The translations under genes and the position numbers were made by a program. A stretch of DNA of 64,000 nucleotides, taken from the NCBI RefSeq assembly GCF_000321225.1, contig NW_004450945.1, forward strand, positions 573,764-637,763. Direction: 5' to 3'. This DNA is from Odobenus rosmarus divergens (Eukaryota; Chordata; Mammalia; Carnivora; Odobenidae). Below are positions 1 to 12,269 of this stretch, one piece after another; within the stretch, counting starts at the first letter, position 1, and each line of letters begins with the position of its first letter. Below the pieces are notes generated by a model. That model saw only the letters and a program-made list of their open reading frames with translations. It did no database searches and was not told the origin of the DNA.

Positions 1-409
1 GATTGATATCAAGGATGTTTCATTAAATTGAAGTTATATTAAAGTTATGTATATCATCTAGGAGGATTAACAGATCTACAAGAATTGACACCTCCCTAGC
101 CCTTGCCTAGCACATATCAATATCACAAGATAGGGGAATTTGATCACATTGTAGAACCTTTGCAAATGTTTATTTTTTCTGTTTTTCATTGGGAGTAGAG
201 CTAAAGACCACAGTGGGACTGTGATGAACAAAGCAGCTTAAAAACAATTCTTGGCATTTTTCTCACTTTTACCAATGCTCAGGTTTTACTCTGACTTTGT
301 CTTTAGATGTTATCAACCAGTGGAACCCCTGGCCAAAGTGTTTTGGAACTGGTTAAATAACGAAATTTTTATTAAATGAAAAATGAGTCGGAGTCTATAA
401 ATTAGTTTC

Positions 410-592
410 TGGTAATGGTTTAGGGACATACTTCTCCAATTTTAGCATGCATGAGAATCCTGGAGAAGCCTGGAGATTCCCTAGTCCCCACACTCAAAGA
501 TACTTGGAATATGTCTCATGAATTTTTATTTCTAACAAGCTCTCAAGGGAAGCAGATGCTAGCAGTTCATAGACCATTGCCTAGAACTGGTT
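410..592 (+). mobile_element. MER5-type hAT element (old, non-autonomous)
   Basis: The segment follows the MER5 pattern: a GGTTTAGGG-like left end, 'gagaatcctggagaa', a central 'atttctaacaagctctcaa', then 'gcagatgctagcag' and a right end near AACTGGTTA. Divergence is high, so it is an ancient fossil. The boundaries are approximate. Confidence 0.5.
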
Positions 593-597
593 AGGCA

Positions 598-795
598 ACA
601 ATCAACAGTTATTTATTGAGGGCTTATAGTGTGAGAGACACAACAAGTAGGTCAAGATCCTGCCAAAATGGTATCCAATCAATTCCACAAATATTTATTG
701 AGTGTCTACTGTGCCACCAAGTGCTGGTTTACACACCGGGATTCAGACATAAATAAGAAGCCATCTCTGCTCTCCAAGGGCTCCCAGGGTAGTGA
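598..795 (+). repeat. Ancient repeat with 'acaaatatttattgag' motif, probably L1M 5' region
   Basis: It contains the widespread mammalian motif 'acaaatatttattgagtgtc' followed by 'gccaccaagtgctggtt' and 'ctctccaagggctccca'. Related sequence occurs at 15960-16260, 22450-23810, 60200-60620 and 63340-63570. I believe it belongs to the 5' part of an old L1M subfamily, but the family assignment is uncertain. Confidence 0.4.
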
Positions 796-1299
796 CAGAA
801 ACTGACACTGGTTAATGAGATTCTGATACAGACTATGGTTGTTGAGATAAGTAGTTTGGCTTCAGTAGATCAGGGGCTAATGTATATGATGGGCAAAAAT
901 TGAAAAGGGAGTTTCAGACCAGAGCAGGAAGGGCTTCAGATCTCATCTTAAGGAACGTGTTCATGCTTTTGTTTGGCATAGGGAAAACAAGATCTTTTTC
1001 TTTTTTTAAAAAGGAATAATATTAATAGTTTCTTGGAACACTGACAGTAATTTCTAATAGCAATCTTGATGGTTATATGGATGGACCGAGGATAGAGACA
1101 GAGACCAGTGAGGAGAGGGTTGCTATTGCTCCAGCAAGAAGTAATGAAAACATAAAGTGGGGAATGGTAGTAAAATTGCCATTTGGATACAAATATACAG
1201 CCCCCTTCAGGCACAAGGACAGAACTCCTGGGGCTTTCTTACTCAATAATATTTCAGGCCCAATGAAGGCCTTAGAAACCAATTTGTTGGCTCTTTCTT

Positions 1300-1410
1300 C
1301 ATGCTAAAATAAAGGGAGAAATCAAATTCATTTTGTTTATTAACATATTCCCAGCACATAATAAAGCTCCTGGAGCATACTGGTGCCAAATAAATATATA
1401 CCGACTGATT
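1300..1410 (+). repeat. L2-like 3' tail fragment
   Basis: The pattern 'cccagcacataataaagctcctggagcatact' (split here: 'cccagcacataataaag' then 'ctcctggagcatac') followed by 'ccaaataaatatata' resembles the 3' end of L2. It is short and diverged. Confidence 0.4.
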
Positions 1411-1429
1411 GCCAAGCTGGAAAAAGCCC

Positions 1430-1580
1430 TGGGTGTCACCTAAAATTATCCATTTATTATTTGTTCATAAACAGTGAAACTGAGACCAAAAAAGAGGAAT
1501 TGACTAAAATCATACATCTGGTTACCAGTAAAAGCAGAACTAGAACCCACATGTCTTGACTTCTAGTCCAATGATTTTAA
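1430..1580 (-). repeat. MIR fragment, antisense
   Basis: It reads like reverse-complement MIR: 'gtgaaactgagaccaaaaa', a 'catctggttaccagtaa' segment in the position of 'cacagctagtaa', then 'gcagaactagaaccca'. Confidence 0.5.
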
Positions 1581-2259
1581 ACATCACACCAAGCACCAAT
1601 CAGGCTTCTATTAAAATTGATACTGTGTTAGGGATAATGAGTTACTCCTGCATGACCTCATTGTTTTCTGTTTGTCTGCCACATGCTGTGGTCTGGCAGA
1701 CAACAACTCATTTAAGTCATCTGCTTCCAGCCAATGGCATTCGTGACTAAAACAATAAAATGTGTTTTTCTCCAATCTGTATCCCACTTCCAGCGCTTTG
1801 TTTTTCTCTACTCTGTATTTCACTACAAGTCATTGCAACTTAATTCCACAAACCTTTCAAACAGAGAAAATAAAGTGGTTTAACAAGCAAGAACTGCTGA
1901 GAGATATTAAATTCTCAAACCACATCTTCAGTTCAAAAATGTATCACATGGAAAATGCAGTGGAGTCTTTTGGCCAAACCTTGTAAAATGCTTCTGTTGT
2001 GAAGGTCCTAGGCCATGTCCCCAGTAAAGCTCCTCAATAAACGTACTGCCCTCCCTCGCCATGTATGGTCTGGAGAGAATAAAGAGGAAGGGAGCAGTAA
2101 TACTGGAATTCCCAAGGGAAAATTGGCCAGGCTCCTACCATTTGCAGTTCTCTATCTGTGCAATTCTGTGGTTATGTATATGCTTCACAGTAATAGAGAA
2201 CTTCTCATACCTAAGATAAGAAAAAGCACTGGGTTATAATTCCAAAGTCAGAGACATTG

Positions 2260-2420
2260 GTGACTACTCACAGAGTGTGTGGCCTCAAATGTACTTTAAC
2301 TCTGAGTTCATTTTTTTTCATATGTCAAAGGAAACAATAATATCTCACTGATTCACTGAGAAGATTTTGGAAGAAAATGTGTATTAAATACTTGGGAAGT
2401 TTTGAAACAGTCATGTGTTT
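2260..2420 (+). repeat. MIR-like fragment
   Basis: The order 'tgtgtggcctcaaatgtac', 'actctgagttcat', 'catatgtcaaaggaaacaat', 'tattaaatacttgg' follows the MIR layout (tgtgtgacctt, cctcagtttcctcat, ctgtaaaatgggg) with heavy divergence. Confidence 0.35.
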
Positions 2421-4193
2421 AAACATTTACTAAGAAAAATCAATATCCACCTGGATCATTTCTATGTGGTCTTATCATTGATGGCAGGGTATAAAGGTGG
2501 ACGATCTTTTCAGTAATTTGTCCAAGGCTTTCTAGTATCACCAACTTATATGTTTATATTTCCTTTAAACTAGGTGTTTAGTGCTATAAAATTCCCTTTA
2601 AATATTGCTTTAGTGGCATCCTGCAAATTTTGAGGATGTTTTTGTTTTTATTCAATTCAACATACTTTCTAATTTCCTTTTTTAAATCTTTGACTCCTAT
2701 AGGCTATTTAGAAGTGTAGCATTTAGTTTCCAAATACGGGGGACTTTTGCAGATATCTTTCACTGATTAATATCTAATTTATTTCTATATTAAATTTAAT
2801 TTTATTCCATATTTTTTAAGTTCTAAAAACTTGCTATTTTATTTTTTTATTATGTTATGTTAGTCATATTAACATACACTGTAAGGCCTGAATCCTTTTA
2901 AATTTGTTCATAGTTGTTTTATGACCCAGAACATAGTCTATCTTGGCAAATTCTTTGTGTACGACACTTAAAGCGTTCTGTCCTTTTTAGGTAGAGTGTT
3001 CTATAAATGTCAGATTAAGTTGGTTGATAGTGTTGTTCAAGTTTTACATACATTTACTGAATTTGTGTCTACTTATTCTATCAGTTATTGAAAGACAGGA
3101 ATTAAAATCTTCCACTGAATGTGAATTTGTTGATTTCTCCTTACCTTTCTATCAGTTTTTTTTTCTTCTTTCATTTTGAAGCTATGTTTTTAGGTACCTA
3201 ATGTATAGGATTGTTATGTCCTCTTGATTAATTGAACCCTTTGTCAATATGAAATGGTCTTCATTTTCCCTGGTAATATTCTTCGCTCTGAAATCTACCT
3301 TGTCTGGTATTAATATAGGCATTACAACTTTCTCTGGATTTGATATTAGCTTGTTATATATATTTCTGTCATTTTGTCTTTATATTTAAAGTTAATTGCA
3401 ACTTATTTTTTATCCAGTTTGACAATCTCTGCCTCTTAATTGGTGCGTCTAGACTATTTACATTTAATGAGATTGTTAATATTTTCAGGCTTAAGTTTTG
3501 CATCTTGCTTTTTGTTCTCTATTTGTCTCATCTCTTCCTTGTTCTCTTCCCTTCATTTTTCTGCCTTCTTTTGGTATTTATTATGATTCCATTTTCTTAT
3601 TTGTCTTTGTTGTCTTATTAACTACAACTCTTTGGTTTGTTATTCCAGTAGTTTCTTTATCTTATCCAATCTACACCTCCCAGTGATATTATACCATTTC
3701 ATAGATGAGAACTTTATAAGAGTATACTTCCATTTCTCCTGGCCTTTATGTTATTGTTGCCATACACATTATTTATATATATATTATAAACACCAAGCTA
3801 CATTGACGATATTTTTGTTTAAACAGCTAATTATCTTTTAACTAGAATTAAGAGATAATTTCACAAAATCACATGTATTTAACTCATATAGTTACCATTT
3901 CCAGGCTTCTTAATTCCTTTCTTTTCATCTAGTATCATTTTTTTTTCTTTTTGAAGAGCTTACTTTAACATTTCTTGTGCAAGTCTATTGGCAATGATTT
4001 CTTTAGGGTTTTGTATGTCTCAAAAAGCTTTAATTTTTTTTAATTTAGATATTTTCACTAGTTATAAAATTTTAGGTTGATTTTTTTTCTCTCTAAATAC
4101 ATTCAAGATGCTACAACATTGTTGTCCTCTTTTCATTTTTCCCTACAAAAAAATTTCTCTTATCCTTCTTTGTTCCTTTGTATATAACCTGTC

Positions 4194-4427
4194 CTTTTCC
4201 TCTGGATTTTTTTTTTTTTTAAGATTTTATTTATTTATTTGTCAGAGAAAGAGACAGAGAGACAGAGCACAAGCAGGGGGAGGAGCAGGCAGAGGGAAAA
4301 GCAGATTCCCTGCTGAGCAAGGAGCCCAATGTGGGACTTGATCCTAGGACCCTGGGATCATGACCTGAGCTGAAGGCAGATGCTTAACCAACTGAACCAC
4401 CCAGGTGTCCCTTTTCCTCTGGATTTT
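4194..4427 (-). mobile_element. SINEC (Can-SINE) with 17-bp TSD
   Basis: This is a full minus-strand Can-SINE with its poly-T side at 4211 and its tRNA-like head ending in 'ccacccaggtgtccc' at about 4410. The 17-bp duplication CTTTTCCTCTGGATTTT is perfect at 4194-4210 and 4411-4427, so both edges are certain. It lies inside the old antisense L1. Confidence 0.95.
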
Positions 4428-5094
4428 AAGAAAATTTTCTTTTGTTACTGGTTTGGAGCAATTTGATTATTACATGTCTTGGTGTAGCTGTCTTCATGAT
4501 TCTTATGTTTGAGGTTTACTGAACTAATTGAATCTGTAAATTTATAGCTTTCATCAAATTTGAAAAAGTTTATTATGTCTGCAAATATTCTTTTTTGTCC
4601 CACCTTTTCCCTCTTTCAGGGCCTTGAGTTATATGTAGATTCAATAGCCTGATATTCTCCTACAGCCCACTCATGCTCTGTCCTTTTAAATTTTTTTTTC
4701 TTTTTTTGCATTTCATTTTGATACTGTCTACTCTTAGGCCTTGAATTCACTAATATTTCCTCTGCCATATGTAATCTGTCATTAATCTGTACAATGTATT
4801 TTTCATTGCAGACATTGTCATTTTATCTCTAGAAATTTAATTTGGATCTTTTAAAAATAACTTCCATGACTCTACTTAATAAAATCAGGATTTCCTCTAG
4901 GTTTTGAACACATAAAACACAATTATAATTATTTTAATGTCCTTTTTAATAATTTTAAAACCCGTGTCAGTTCTGGTTTTGTTTTGATTGGTGAGTTTTT
5001 CTCTTCATTATAGATCATATTTTCTTATTTTGTTTTGTTTTGCATGCCAGGTAATTTTTGACTGGATGTCAGACATCATAAATTTTACACTGTT

Positions 5095-5568
5095 GAGTGT
5101 GTGTTATGAGTTTGTGTTCCCCCAAAAAGATATGTTTAAGTTCTAACCCCCAGTATCTCAGGATGTGACCTTATGTAGAAAAATATTTACAGAGGCATCA
5201 AGTTAAAATGAGGTCTTTAGGGTGAACCCTAATGCAATATGACTGATGTCCTTAGAAAAAGAAGAAATTTGAACACAGAGACAGAAATGCACAGAGAGAA
5301 GACAATGTGAAGACATGCAGGGAGAACACCATATGAAGACAATGGGCTGAAGGGATGCATGTCAAGCCAAAAAAACCCCAAGGCTACCAAAAGTGAAGAG
5401 AGAGGCGGAGCATAATTTCTTCTCTATTACCTTCAGAGAGAGCACAATCCTGCTGATGCCTTGATTTCAGACTTCTAGCCTCTAGAAGTGTGAGACAATA
5501 AATTTCTATTGTTTTAAGCCACACATTTTGGCACTTCGTTATGGAAGCTCTAGGAAATGAATATAGTG
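5095..5568 (+). mobile_element. MaLR (MLT1/MST-type) solo LTR
   Basis: The segment runs TGTGTTATGAG...'tgtgttcccccaaaaagata', 'ctaacccccagtatctcagg', 'atgtgaccttatgta', 'ccctaatgcaatatgactga', ending 'gacaataaatttctattgtt', 'ttaagccacacattttgg', 'ctaggaaatgaatata'. This is the classic ERVL-MaLR LTR layout; the LTR is 5100-5563. The flanking five bases GAGTG (5095-5099) and TAGTG (5564-5568) fit a 5-bp TSD with one change. No internal retroviral sequence is present, so it is a solo LTR. It sits inside the L1M. Confidence 0.8.
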
Positions 5569-6289
5569 CTCAATATTTTTTGTCTCTTGAGCTTTGTTCT
5601 GGTATGCTAAGTTACTTGGAAATAGTTTGATCTTTTTGAGTCTTGCTTTTAAGCTTTTCTAAGAGATAGTAGAGCAGTATTTATTCTAGAGCTAATTTTA
5701 CCCTACTACTGAGATAAGACCTGTCTTCTGAGCACCCCACCCAGTGCCCCATAAATTAGGAGTGTTCCTAGTCTGGCTATGTGGATAATGGCACTCTTCT
5801 TGCCTTCTGTGAGCTCCAAGTACTATTATTGCTAAATCCTTTCAGGTGTTGTTTCCCTGGCCTCAGGTCATTTTCTCATGACCATTCATTTTTTTAGCAC
5901 TCTGCTGAATACTTGAGGGAGACTCTTTGCAGATCTTTGGAGTTATCTCTGTGTATAGCTGTCACTGGCTCTCTGCCTTGCAAACTCTACTGACAGTGTC
6001 TTCCCAGACTTTCAGCTTGGTCTCCTCAGTCATTCAGTCTGTGGGCTCCTGTGTCAAGAAATTCTCTCAAGGCAGTAAGCTGGGGCAGTTGTAATGCTCA
6101 CTGGCTTCTCTCTCAGTGATTGCTGCTCCTTGTTGCCTGAAGTCCAGTGTGTTGAAGAAATCGTTTCACATTTTTTTTTTTTTTGTCATTTTGTCCAGAT
6201 CTTTAGTTATTTCAGATGTATGTGGTAGAGGGAGGAAAAGTAAATTTAGTCTTTGTAACTACACTTGCCAGAGGCAGAATGCAAGCTTT

Positions 6290-6825
6290 GCTCTAGCATG
6301 ATTGATCAAACTTTGTTTTCATTATTGAGTTTTAAGAAATTTCTTTCAACTTCATAACTCAGTATTGGATACGTCAATACATAAGGACAATTCAAGGACA
6401 TGTCAGGCTTTTGAAATTGGCTGATATGTTGTACTAGGTTACATAATTGTATGATCAAGTAAGTACTATATTACATATACTGACTTATTGATGGAAAAAT
6501 GTAAGAGATTTGTCAGAGGAACACTTTTTGCTTCACGCCATTTTTCTGGGTCAAAGGCAATTTTGCATGCTGTTTCATCTGGAAGCTCCAGACTTGTCAG
6601 GGCAAAGTGAAGCAGAAATGCCAAGACATGATCCCATATGTTGGGATATATCACATGAATATTCACTCACAGATGTACTCGCTATTGTAGTACTGCTACA
6701 GATTTACTCCACTCTACACAGATTATATGACACATTCTATTTTTGCACAGTTCCTAAACAGATTTTTAAAGAAAGATGATGTTTATAATCACATATCCTC
6801 TAATATTAGGTATATGTGTATATAT
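6290..6825. other. No recognised feature
   Basis: AT-rich non-coding sequence. I recognise no repeat family, gene or structured RNA here. Confidence 0.5.
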
Positions 6826-6843
6826 GTGTGTGTGTGTGTGTGC
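6826..6843. repeat. (TG)n microsatellite
   Basis: A short run of TG dinucleotides follows 'tatatgtgtatata'. It is likely length-variable. Confidence 0.85.
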
Positions 6844-6867
6844 ATTATAGTAACCTTAATACTCTTT

Positions 6868-7008
6868 TTATTTTGTTTTTTGTTTTATTTTTATTTTTAT
6901 TTACTTATTTTATTATGTTATATTAGTCACCATACAGTACATCATTGGTTTTTGATGTAGTGTTCCATGATTCATCATTTGTGTATAACACGCTGTGCTT
7001 ATGTATAT
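6868..7008 (-). mobile_element. Carnivore L1 3' end, 5'-truncated, antisense
   Basis: A T-rich tail (6868-6912) is followed by 'attatgttatattagtcacc', 'atacagtacatcattggttt' and 'ttgatgtagtgttccatgat'. This is the reverse complement of the carnivore L1 3' terminus (…actacatcaaaaactaatgatgta…). About 100 bp of L1 body remain. I could not define a TSD. Confidence 0.75.
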
Positions 7009-7329
7009 ATTTTTATATTAGGTACATTTCTGCAAGGAGAGATTTCCTTCTGTTCCGGTATTGATGAGAACTTAAATGTCTGTTGTATTTTGTACATCTG
7101 ATGTCTGGAAGGTTTTCCTACCCACTATCTCCTGGATCAATGCACTTCAAAACTTGTTTTGCCTTCCACTAACCCATATGCCATGTGCTGGGTGTTAGAG
7201 GATGCATTTTTAGGACAATATGAGCTCTGGTTCTGCATCTTTATTCTTCATTGCTGGATGGGTGGACATAATGGTTGTAGGAGTATGCCTGAAAATTATT
7301 CCAAGGGAAATATTAGCACTAGCTTGCTT

Positions 7330-7620
7330 TTTCTTTTAAAGCTTTTAATTTGGAAACAGCTTTGAATTTACAGAGAAGTTTCAAAAATGCAAATTGTAAA
7401 TAATTGTATTTACCCTATACCCAAATTCCCTTACTGTTAATATTTTACCCTGTTACTTTATTATTTTTCAGGCTTTCTCTCTTTTTCTCCAATTATTTAC
7501 TTATTTATTATCATGTGAACTCATGAATTTATTGAGTCCACATTCCTATGTGTCCTTTTACATGATCCTATACCTTTTTTAGTATTTTACTTTCAGGACT
7601 AACAAATTGTTCACCCAGCT
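7330..7620 (-). repeat. Old L1M 3' UTR fragment, antisense (tentative)
   Basis: Text such as 'aatttggaaacagctttgaa', 'tttacagagaagtttcaaaa' and 'accctatacccaaattccc' resembles the antisense 3' region of old L1M elements. It is strongly diverged. The next stretch, 7620-8100, holds nothing I recognise. Confidence 0.4.
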
Positions 7621-8115
7621 CACTTTGACCTGCCCCAACACTGGTACATCCATAATTTTGACAGCCCCGATTCCTACCAGTGGAGATGGTGTTAAAGGCC
7701 AAGATCTGTGTGCTGGGTGTGTTCATTGCTAATGATGTGTAGCACTTAAACACTTTTAACTGAAGTAATTGCATGACACACAAATATAGTCCATTGAACC
7801 CAAACTAAATGCGTCCCCAACTCAAAGTCACTGTGGCCACTCTAACGCCACACTTCATGAATGGATGTGTAACAGAAGGAAGTGGAGCGAAAATAAAATT
7901 TTGTAAACTTTGTAGCAATGTAAGACCATAGGGTTACAATGCATGGGCTCTTCCCAAGCTTCAGGAAGAGTCTATAGAAAGTTTACCTTCATAAGCTCCA
8001 TGGTAAATCTGCCTTGATCTGATGAGAAGTTGATTTTATCCCTTATTATATAAGGAAGGAAGGAGTCAAAATAAGAAGGCTTGAAAAATCTATAAAATTA
8101 GATTTACCAATGGAG

Positions 8116-8157
8116 TTTTGTGAAGGATTTTTTTTTTTTTTTTTGTGAAGGATTTTT
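8116..8157 (-). repeat. Poly-T run flanked by 17-bp direct repeats
   Basis: TTTTGTGAAGGATTTTT occurs at 8116-8132 and again at 8141-8157, separated only by T residues. This is the structure expected of a minus-strand retrotransposon insertion reduced to its poly(A) tail: TSD, tail, TSD. A simple tandem duplication with T slippage would look similar. Confidence 0.6.
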
Positions 8158-8344
8158 ATTCCACATTTGTGGATTGCTCTAAGCTCTTCAGCGGCTTCTT
8201 ATTGTTCATCTTATCTTTTCCAAATGGATTACTTTTCATCCAGTGTTTTATTGACTCTTGCATGCTCAAAATTACTAAGAGAAGACAAATAACTTGAAAT
8301 TATTTCATATCAATCCCATTATGCAAAAATATGCTTTTATGTAG

Positions 8345-8470
8345 TTTATGGTGACAAGAGCACCGGCTTTGGGACCAAACAGGGCTTTGAACAATTGTTA
8401 AATAACTACAGCCTAGTAAGTAGTTCAAGGCCTAGGGTACATGACTAAGATGTCCATCACTTTGCTCTCT
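8345..8470 (+). repeat. MIR-like fragment
   Basis: 'gagcaccggctttgggacca' and 'aacagggctttgaaca' match the start of MIR (…gctttggagtcagacagacctgggtt…) loosely. The call is tentative. Confidence 0.35.
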
Positions 8471-8500
8471 ACAGCCTTCAGGATGAAAGGTATTGGCATT

Positions 8501-8585
8501 GTTACTCTGTCAAAATGCTGTGCAATGAATACAGGAATTGAGAGCAAATGTTTAAAGACGTTGCACAGCATTTTGACAGAGTGAT
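8501..8585. other. Perfect 22-bp inverted repeat, 35-nt loop (hairpin)
   Basis: Bases 8504-8525 are the exact reverse complement of 8561-8582. Counting G-U pairs in RNA, the stem extends without a mismatch to 8501-8527 against 8559-8585, about 27 bp with a 31-nt loop. The size is like a pre-miRNA or a very small MITE, but I recognise no known miRNA or family and see no clear TSD. An inverted duplication from a template-switch mutation is an equally good explanation. The same hairpin can form from either strand. Confidence 0.85.
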
Positions 8586-8589
8586 TTCA

Positions 8590-9325
8590 TTTCTTCTGGA
8601 GGTATGATAAAACACGGGCCCTATATTTTGTATATCTTTTTTTCTAGAAATTCATTTTGATTTTGTTTTTCTAAAAGTATCAGTATTTGACAAATGGGTG
8701 GTGGGTTGAAACAACCAAAAATGTGGTCCTTCCCACAGAAACACAGGGTCAAATGGTCCCCAAAGAGCCATTTTTGTTGTAATATATTCTACCACTTTAT
8801 GATTCTAAGAAGCTTCGCTATAAAAAACAGCAATTGTTCAACTCTCACTTCCCTCTCAACTAAGCAATTTTTAGGTGCACGGGAAAATACAGCTTTCGCC
8901 AGAGTTCTTGCCGTTTGCTAGCCAACTTTGATTATGAAAGGCTGTCTGGGCTCTAGTCATGTAGTAGCTAATTTGGACCTGTCCGGACAAAATCAGAAAA
9001 GGAATTATGAGGCTGGTTTTGGTACAAAGCAATGAATAGAACATGTGCTATGTTTCCAGTTATTTCAGGAGAAAACTTTCTTTAATTTTAATTCAGGAAG
9101 CAATGCCAAATTTCCAAAGGGATCTGCTCGTTAGTGTTTAATGCAGAAATAGTGGAAAGATATTCTTGACTAAATATGAGAGACCAAGTTGCTCACATGC
9201 TGTAGCATTCAAGAAATTTAAAATGTATGGATATTTATACCTTTATGATGCCTACTCTGAATTCCATTCAAAATAATCTTATTTTAGTGTGTAAATAATG
9301 TGTAGACTTCCAGTTGGCATAGGTA
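8590..9325. other. No recognised feature
   Basis: Unique-looking AT-rich sequence. The only notable open frame (8694-8921, 75 codons) has no recognisable domain and I regard it as chance. Confidence 0.5.
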
Positions 9326-9329
9326 TTAC

Positions 9330-9470
9330 TTAACAGAAAAATTACCAGACTGAAATTTTAAAAACCAATTCTAGTTCCATTTCTGTCAACAATACTTAAT
9401 CATTTACCTCTCCAGGATACAGAGGAAACATATGTTAAATGAGGGAATTAAATAGGTCAACCTAAAATGC
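9330..9470 (+). repeat. MIR fragment
   Basis: The order 'accaattctagttccatttc', 'aatcatttacctctccagg', 'ttaaatgagggaattaaata' follows MIR in the + direction. The copy is weak. Confidence 0.4.
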
Positions 9471-9728
9471 CTCCGTTTTTAATGATCTGTGTTCCAAAAT
9501 TATCTTATTTTCTGTTTCTAAAAGGCAACATTTTATCCTAACTTTTTATTAGGCTTTAATAAGTAATTGACCCATATGCCATTTGAAAATAAGCAATACA
9601 ACAACAAAAATAGCTTAATTATTCTATTTTTAATTCTTTCTAAACTGAAGCCCCAGATAAAAATATCCCAAAGTGGCCCATTTTTGTGATTAATGATGAT
9701 GTTACTAACTATTGCTTGTAGGTTGCAG

Positions 9729-9973
9729 GCTCATTCTCTTCTTTTTCTTTTTCTTTTTTTTTAAGATTTATTTATTTATTTTAGAGAGAGGGGCAAGAGA
9801 GAGTGTGTGAGTTGGGGGGAGTGGAAGAGGGAGAGAGAGAAGCAGGCTCCCCACAGAGCAGGGATCCCAACATGGGGCTTGATCCTACAACCCTAAGATC
9901 ATGACCTGAACCAAAATCAAGAGTTGGACACTCAACCAGCTGAGCCTCCCAGGCACCCCTGAATGCTCATTCT
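9729..9973 (-). mobile_element. SINEC, older copy, 9-bp TSD
   Basis: A minus-strand Can-SINE runs from its T-rich tail (about 9739) to 'cccaggcacccct' (9959). The body contains 'gatcatgacctgaaccaaa' and 'atcaagagttggacactcaa', a variant typical of older SINEC copies. GCTCATTCT repeats at 9729-9737 and 9965-9973 and marks the insertion. Confidence 0.88.
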
Positions 9974-9974
9974 T

Positions 9975-11185
9975 ATAGTAAATTCAAACAGATGTCAGAA
10001 CAGGTGACAGCCAAGCACATAACTTGTCCCTGGAATTCTCCAGGAGGCCCGAAAAGGCCGGAGAGTCCACCACACACTGACGGCAGAGTCACTGGGTGCC
10101 ATGCTCTCAGATCCTTTGGATCAGTTGAGCTACACCCATCTTCATCTAATTGGGCCTTGAATGACTGCTTTCTGCCGATTCCTATAAAGATGGGAGACCA
10201 TATTTGGATCATCATTCCCCTCAAAGGCTAGAAGGCATACAGGAATGTTTTTGAGACCACCTCAAAAACATGGCACTCCCTTCACTTGAATTAATGGAAG
10301 GGATTTAAAGAAGGACACTGAAAAGCAAGTTGAGCCAAGCTGCTAAGTAATATGGTTACCATATTCCATGCTCCCAGACCAATCTACAATTACGAGAAAT
10401 AAAACTTATTTTTAGATGAGGGCCCCAGAACCCAGAGAGGTGAGGCAAGTTTATAAATAATTCATGGGATTAAAAAAATGTCACTAAGGCAAGCTGAAAG
10501 ACTCCTGACACCCAGCGTAGTGTTCTTTCTACAGTGTGGGGAGAGTAGCGGGCCGGGGTGGGGTGGGGAGGGGGAAAGAAAAAATTCTACCTCAAAATGC
10601 CACTCCAAGAAGTACTAATATCAATATCAAACAAGTGCTTTCAGGGTCCTTGATTGTTTATTACAAATCCTAAATTTTCCCGTGAAGGAGCCAATCTGTG
10701 TTGCTGCTCCAGCCAAGGTGACCCACCCTTTGGCAGAATCTTAAGGGTGCAGTTACAGAGGGCTCCTGTTTACAGTAGAACCATTCAAGAAATCTGGTTT
10801 TACTTTCACAAACAAATAAAACTCTTTTTGCCTAGAGAGTGTGGATTAAATATTTATTTATTTATTCATTATAAATGAGAAACAGTCAACAGAAAGCTTT
10901 CTCTACTGGGTGAAGACCAACTTTGTGCTTTACATTTCTGCTTATTTTGAGCCTCTATCTTGACCTCTCACTGGGGTTGCCATGAGCAGGCTGATCTTCC
11001 CAACTCTGACCTTCAGTTCACCTCTGAAGTTTTGAGGCTATGTTTATAGTGTCTGACCTGGCAGTGAATCTATCTAAATACTGTCCATCATCCAGTAATG
11101 TATAGTGAGTATCTATTATTTGGATTCTTAACAATCCTTCCTCCACATTAACATCAATTCAATCTATCTTCCATATCACTGATAT
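9975..11185. other. No recognised feature
   Basis: Mostly unique-looking sequence with a G-rich tract at about 10553-10575 and a short (ATTT)n patch near 10850-10870. Open frames on both strands at 9973-10231 overlap each other and show no domain. Confidence 0.45.
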
Positions 11186-11189
11186 TATT

Positions 11190-11645
11190 TTACTGAAATG
11201 TACCCTGTGCCCCACACTTCTTAGTAAGATACTCTTTACTAAGTAGCCCCAATTTCGAGGTCCATTTCCTGCCTTTTCCTTCTACAATCCATATGATTCA
11301 ATAACACAATACTAAGCATTGTTATTAAAATGTCCTCATGTTTTATATCTCTATGCTTTTTTATTCACACATTTCTTCCTTTGCCTGCTATAAAAACTAC
11401 TTTTCCTAGTGGCCAATCTAAAATGTTCCTATCTACACTGTAGTATTTTACTCCCCTTCCTTAGCAAAAATTAGTATCTCCTTCATATGTGTTTCCATAA
11501 GAGTTTATAATTACCTTTATAAGTCAGTGTGTTTGTGTTCTTTAGATACTGTGAACTCCTTGGGAGCATGAACTAAATCTTGTTGTCTTTGATATCCTCA
11601 ATGTCCTATATGGTATTCGATAAAGTGAATTAATAAAATTCACCA
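11190..11645 (+). mobile_element. L2 3' portion
   Basis: The sequence follows the 3' end of L2: 'tgctataaaaactactttt', 'agtatctccttcatatgtg', 'atactgtgaactccttggga', 'gcatgaactaaatcttgttg', ending 'gaattaataaaattcacc'. Ancient and diverged. Confidence 0.6.
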
Positions 11646-11799
11646 ACTATTGTGAAGAGCATCTTGTGGTTGACCTTTTTGTTTGCATATTTATTTTTGG
11701 TTGGTTTAAGATCAGTAAAGCAAAAGAAAATATAAACAACACCCATGAGCCTACCAAACTGATAATAATGTATCGTATATGCTTTGGATTTTTAAAAAT

Positions 11800-12265
11800 A
11801 AAATATTACACATCAAGTTGTAATACCATCCCAAACCTCAAGTTTCTCTCCAGAGGCAGCTGTTTTTGTGGATTTGGTGTATATGCAATTTACACTTTCA
11901 TATCTTTTCTAAATATACATGTATCAATAAATGAAATATATTACTCTTCTGCATGTTTTTAAAAGTATATATAAATACTACCATACTGTATGTATCCTCT
12001 TTCAACTTGCTTTTTCAATTATTACCTGTAAATGCCAATTGTTACAGTCAAAGTTGTTTATTTTGACATATGGTATTCCCTCACATAAATGTATCATAAT
12101 TAATTTGGTAATTCTTCAGCCATTGGGACTATTTCTTAACTTTTCGCTTTTACAATCAACATTTCAATGAGCATCCTTGTAAATGTCTTCTCGTGGACAT
12201 ATGTACGAATTTCTCTAGGAGTTATACCTAGAAGTGGAATTCTTAGGTCATTTCTGACAGCCACT
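11800..12265 (-). mobile_element. Old L1M 3' region, antisense
   Basis: Text such as 'aatgagcatccttgtaaatg', 'tgtacgaatttctctagg' and 'gttatacctagaagtggaat' matches the antisense 3' UTR of L1M elements (…cctaggagtggaattgctgggtca…). Confidence 0.6.
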
Positions 12266-12269
12266 TGCT

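Larger units (their letters stand above)
2480..6290 (-). mobile_element. Old L1 (L1M/HAL1-like), antisense, with two later insertions
   Basis: From 2480 to about 4100 the sequence tracks antisense L1 ORF2, with recognisable runs such as 'gtggcatcctgcaaatttt', 'gtgttctataaatgtcag', 'ttggttgatagtgttgttca' and 'ccagtttgacaatctctgcc'. From about 4100 to 5094 and again from 5569 to about 6290 it resembles the antisense 5' half of an L1M/HAL1 element, including 'ggatgtcagacatcataaat', 'tctagtctggc'-like text and 'ctcaggtcattttctcatga'. The frame is destroyed by many stops and indels. The element is interrupted by a SINE (4211-4410) and a MaLR LTR (5100-5563), so it is older than both. Confidence 0.7.
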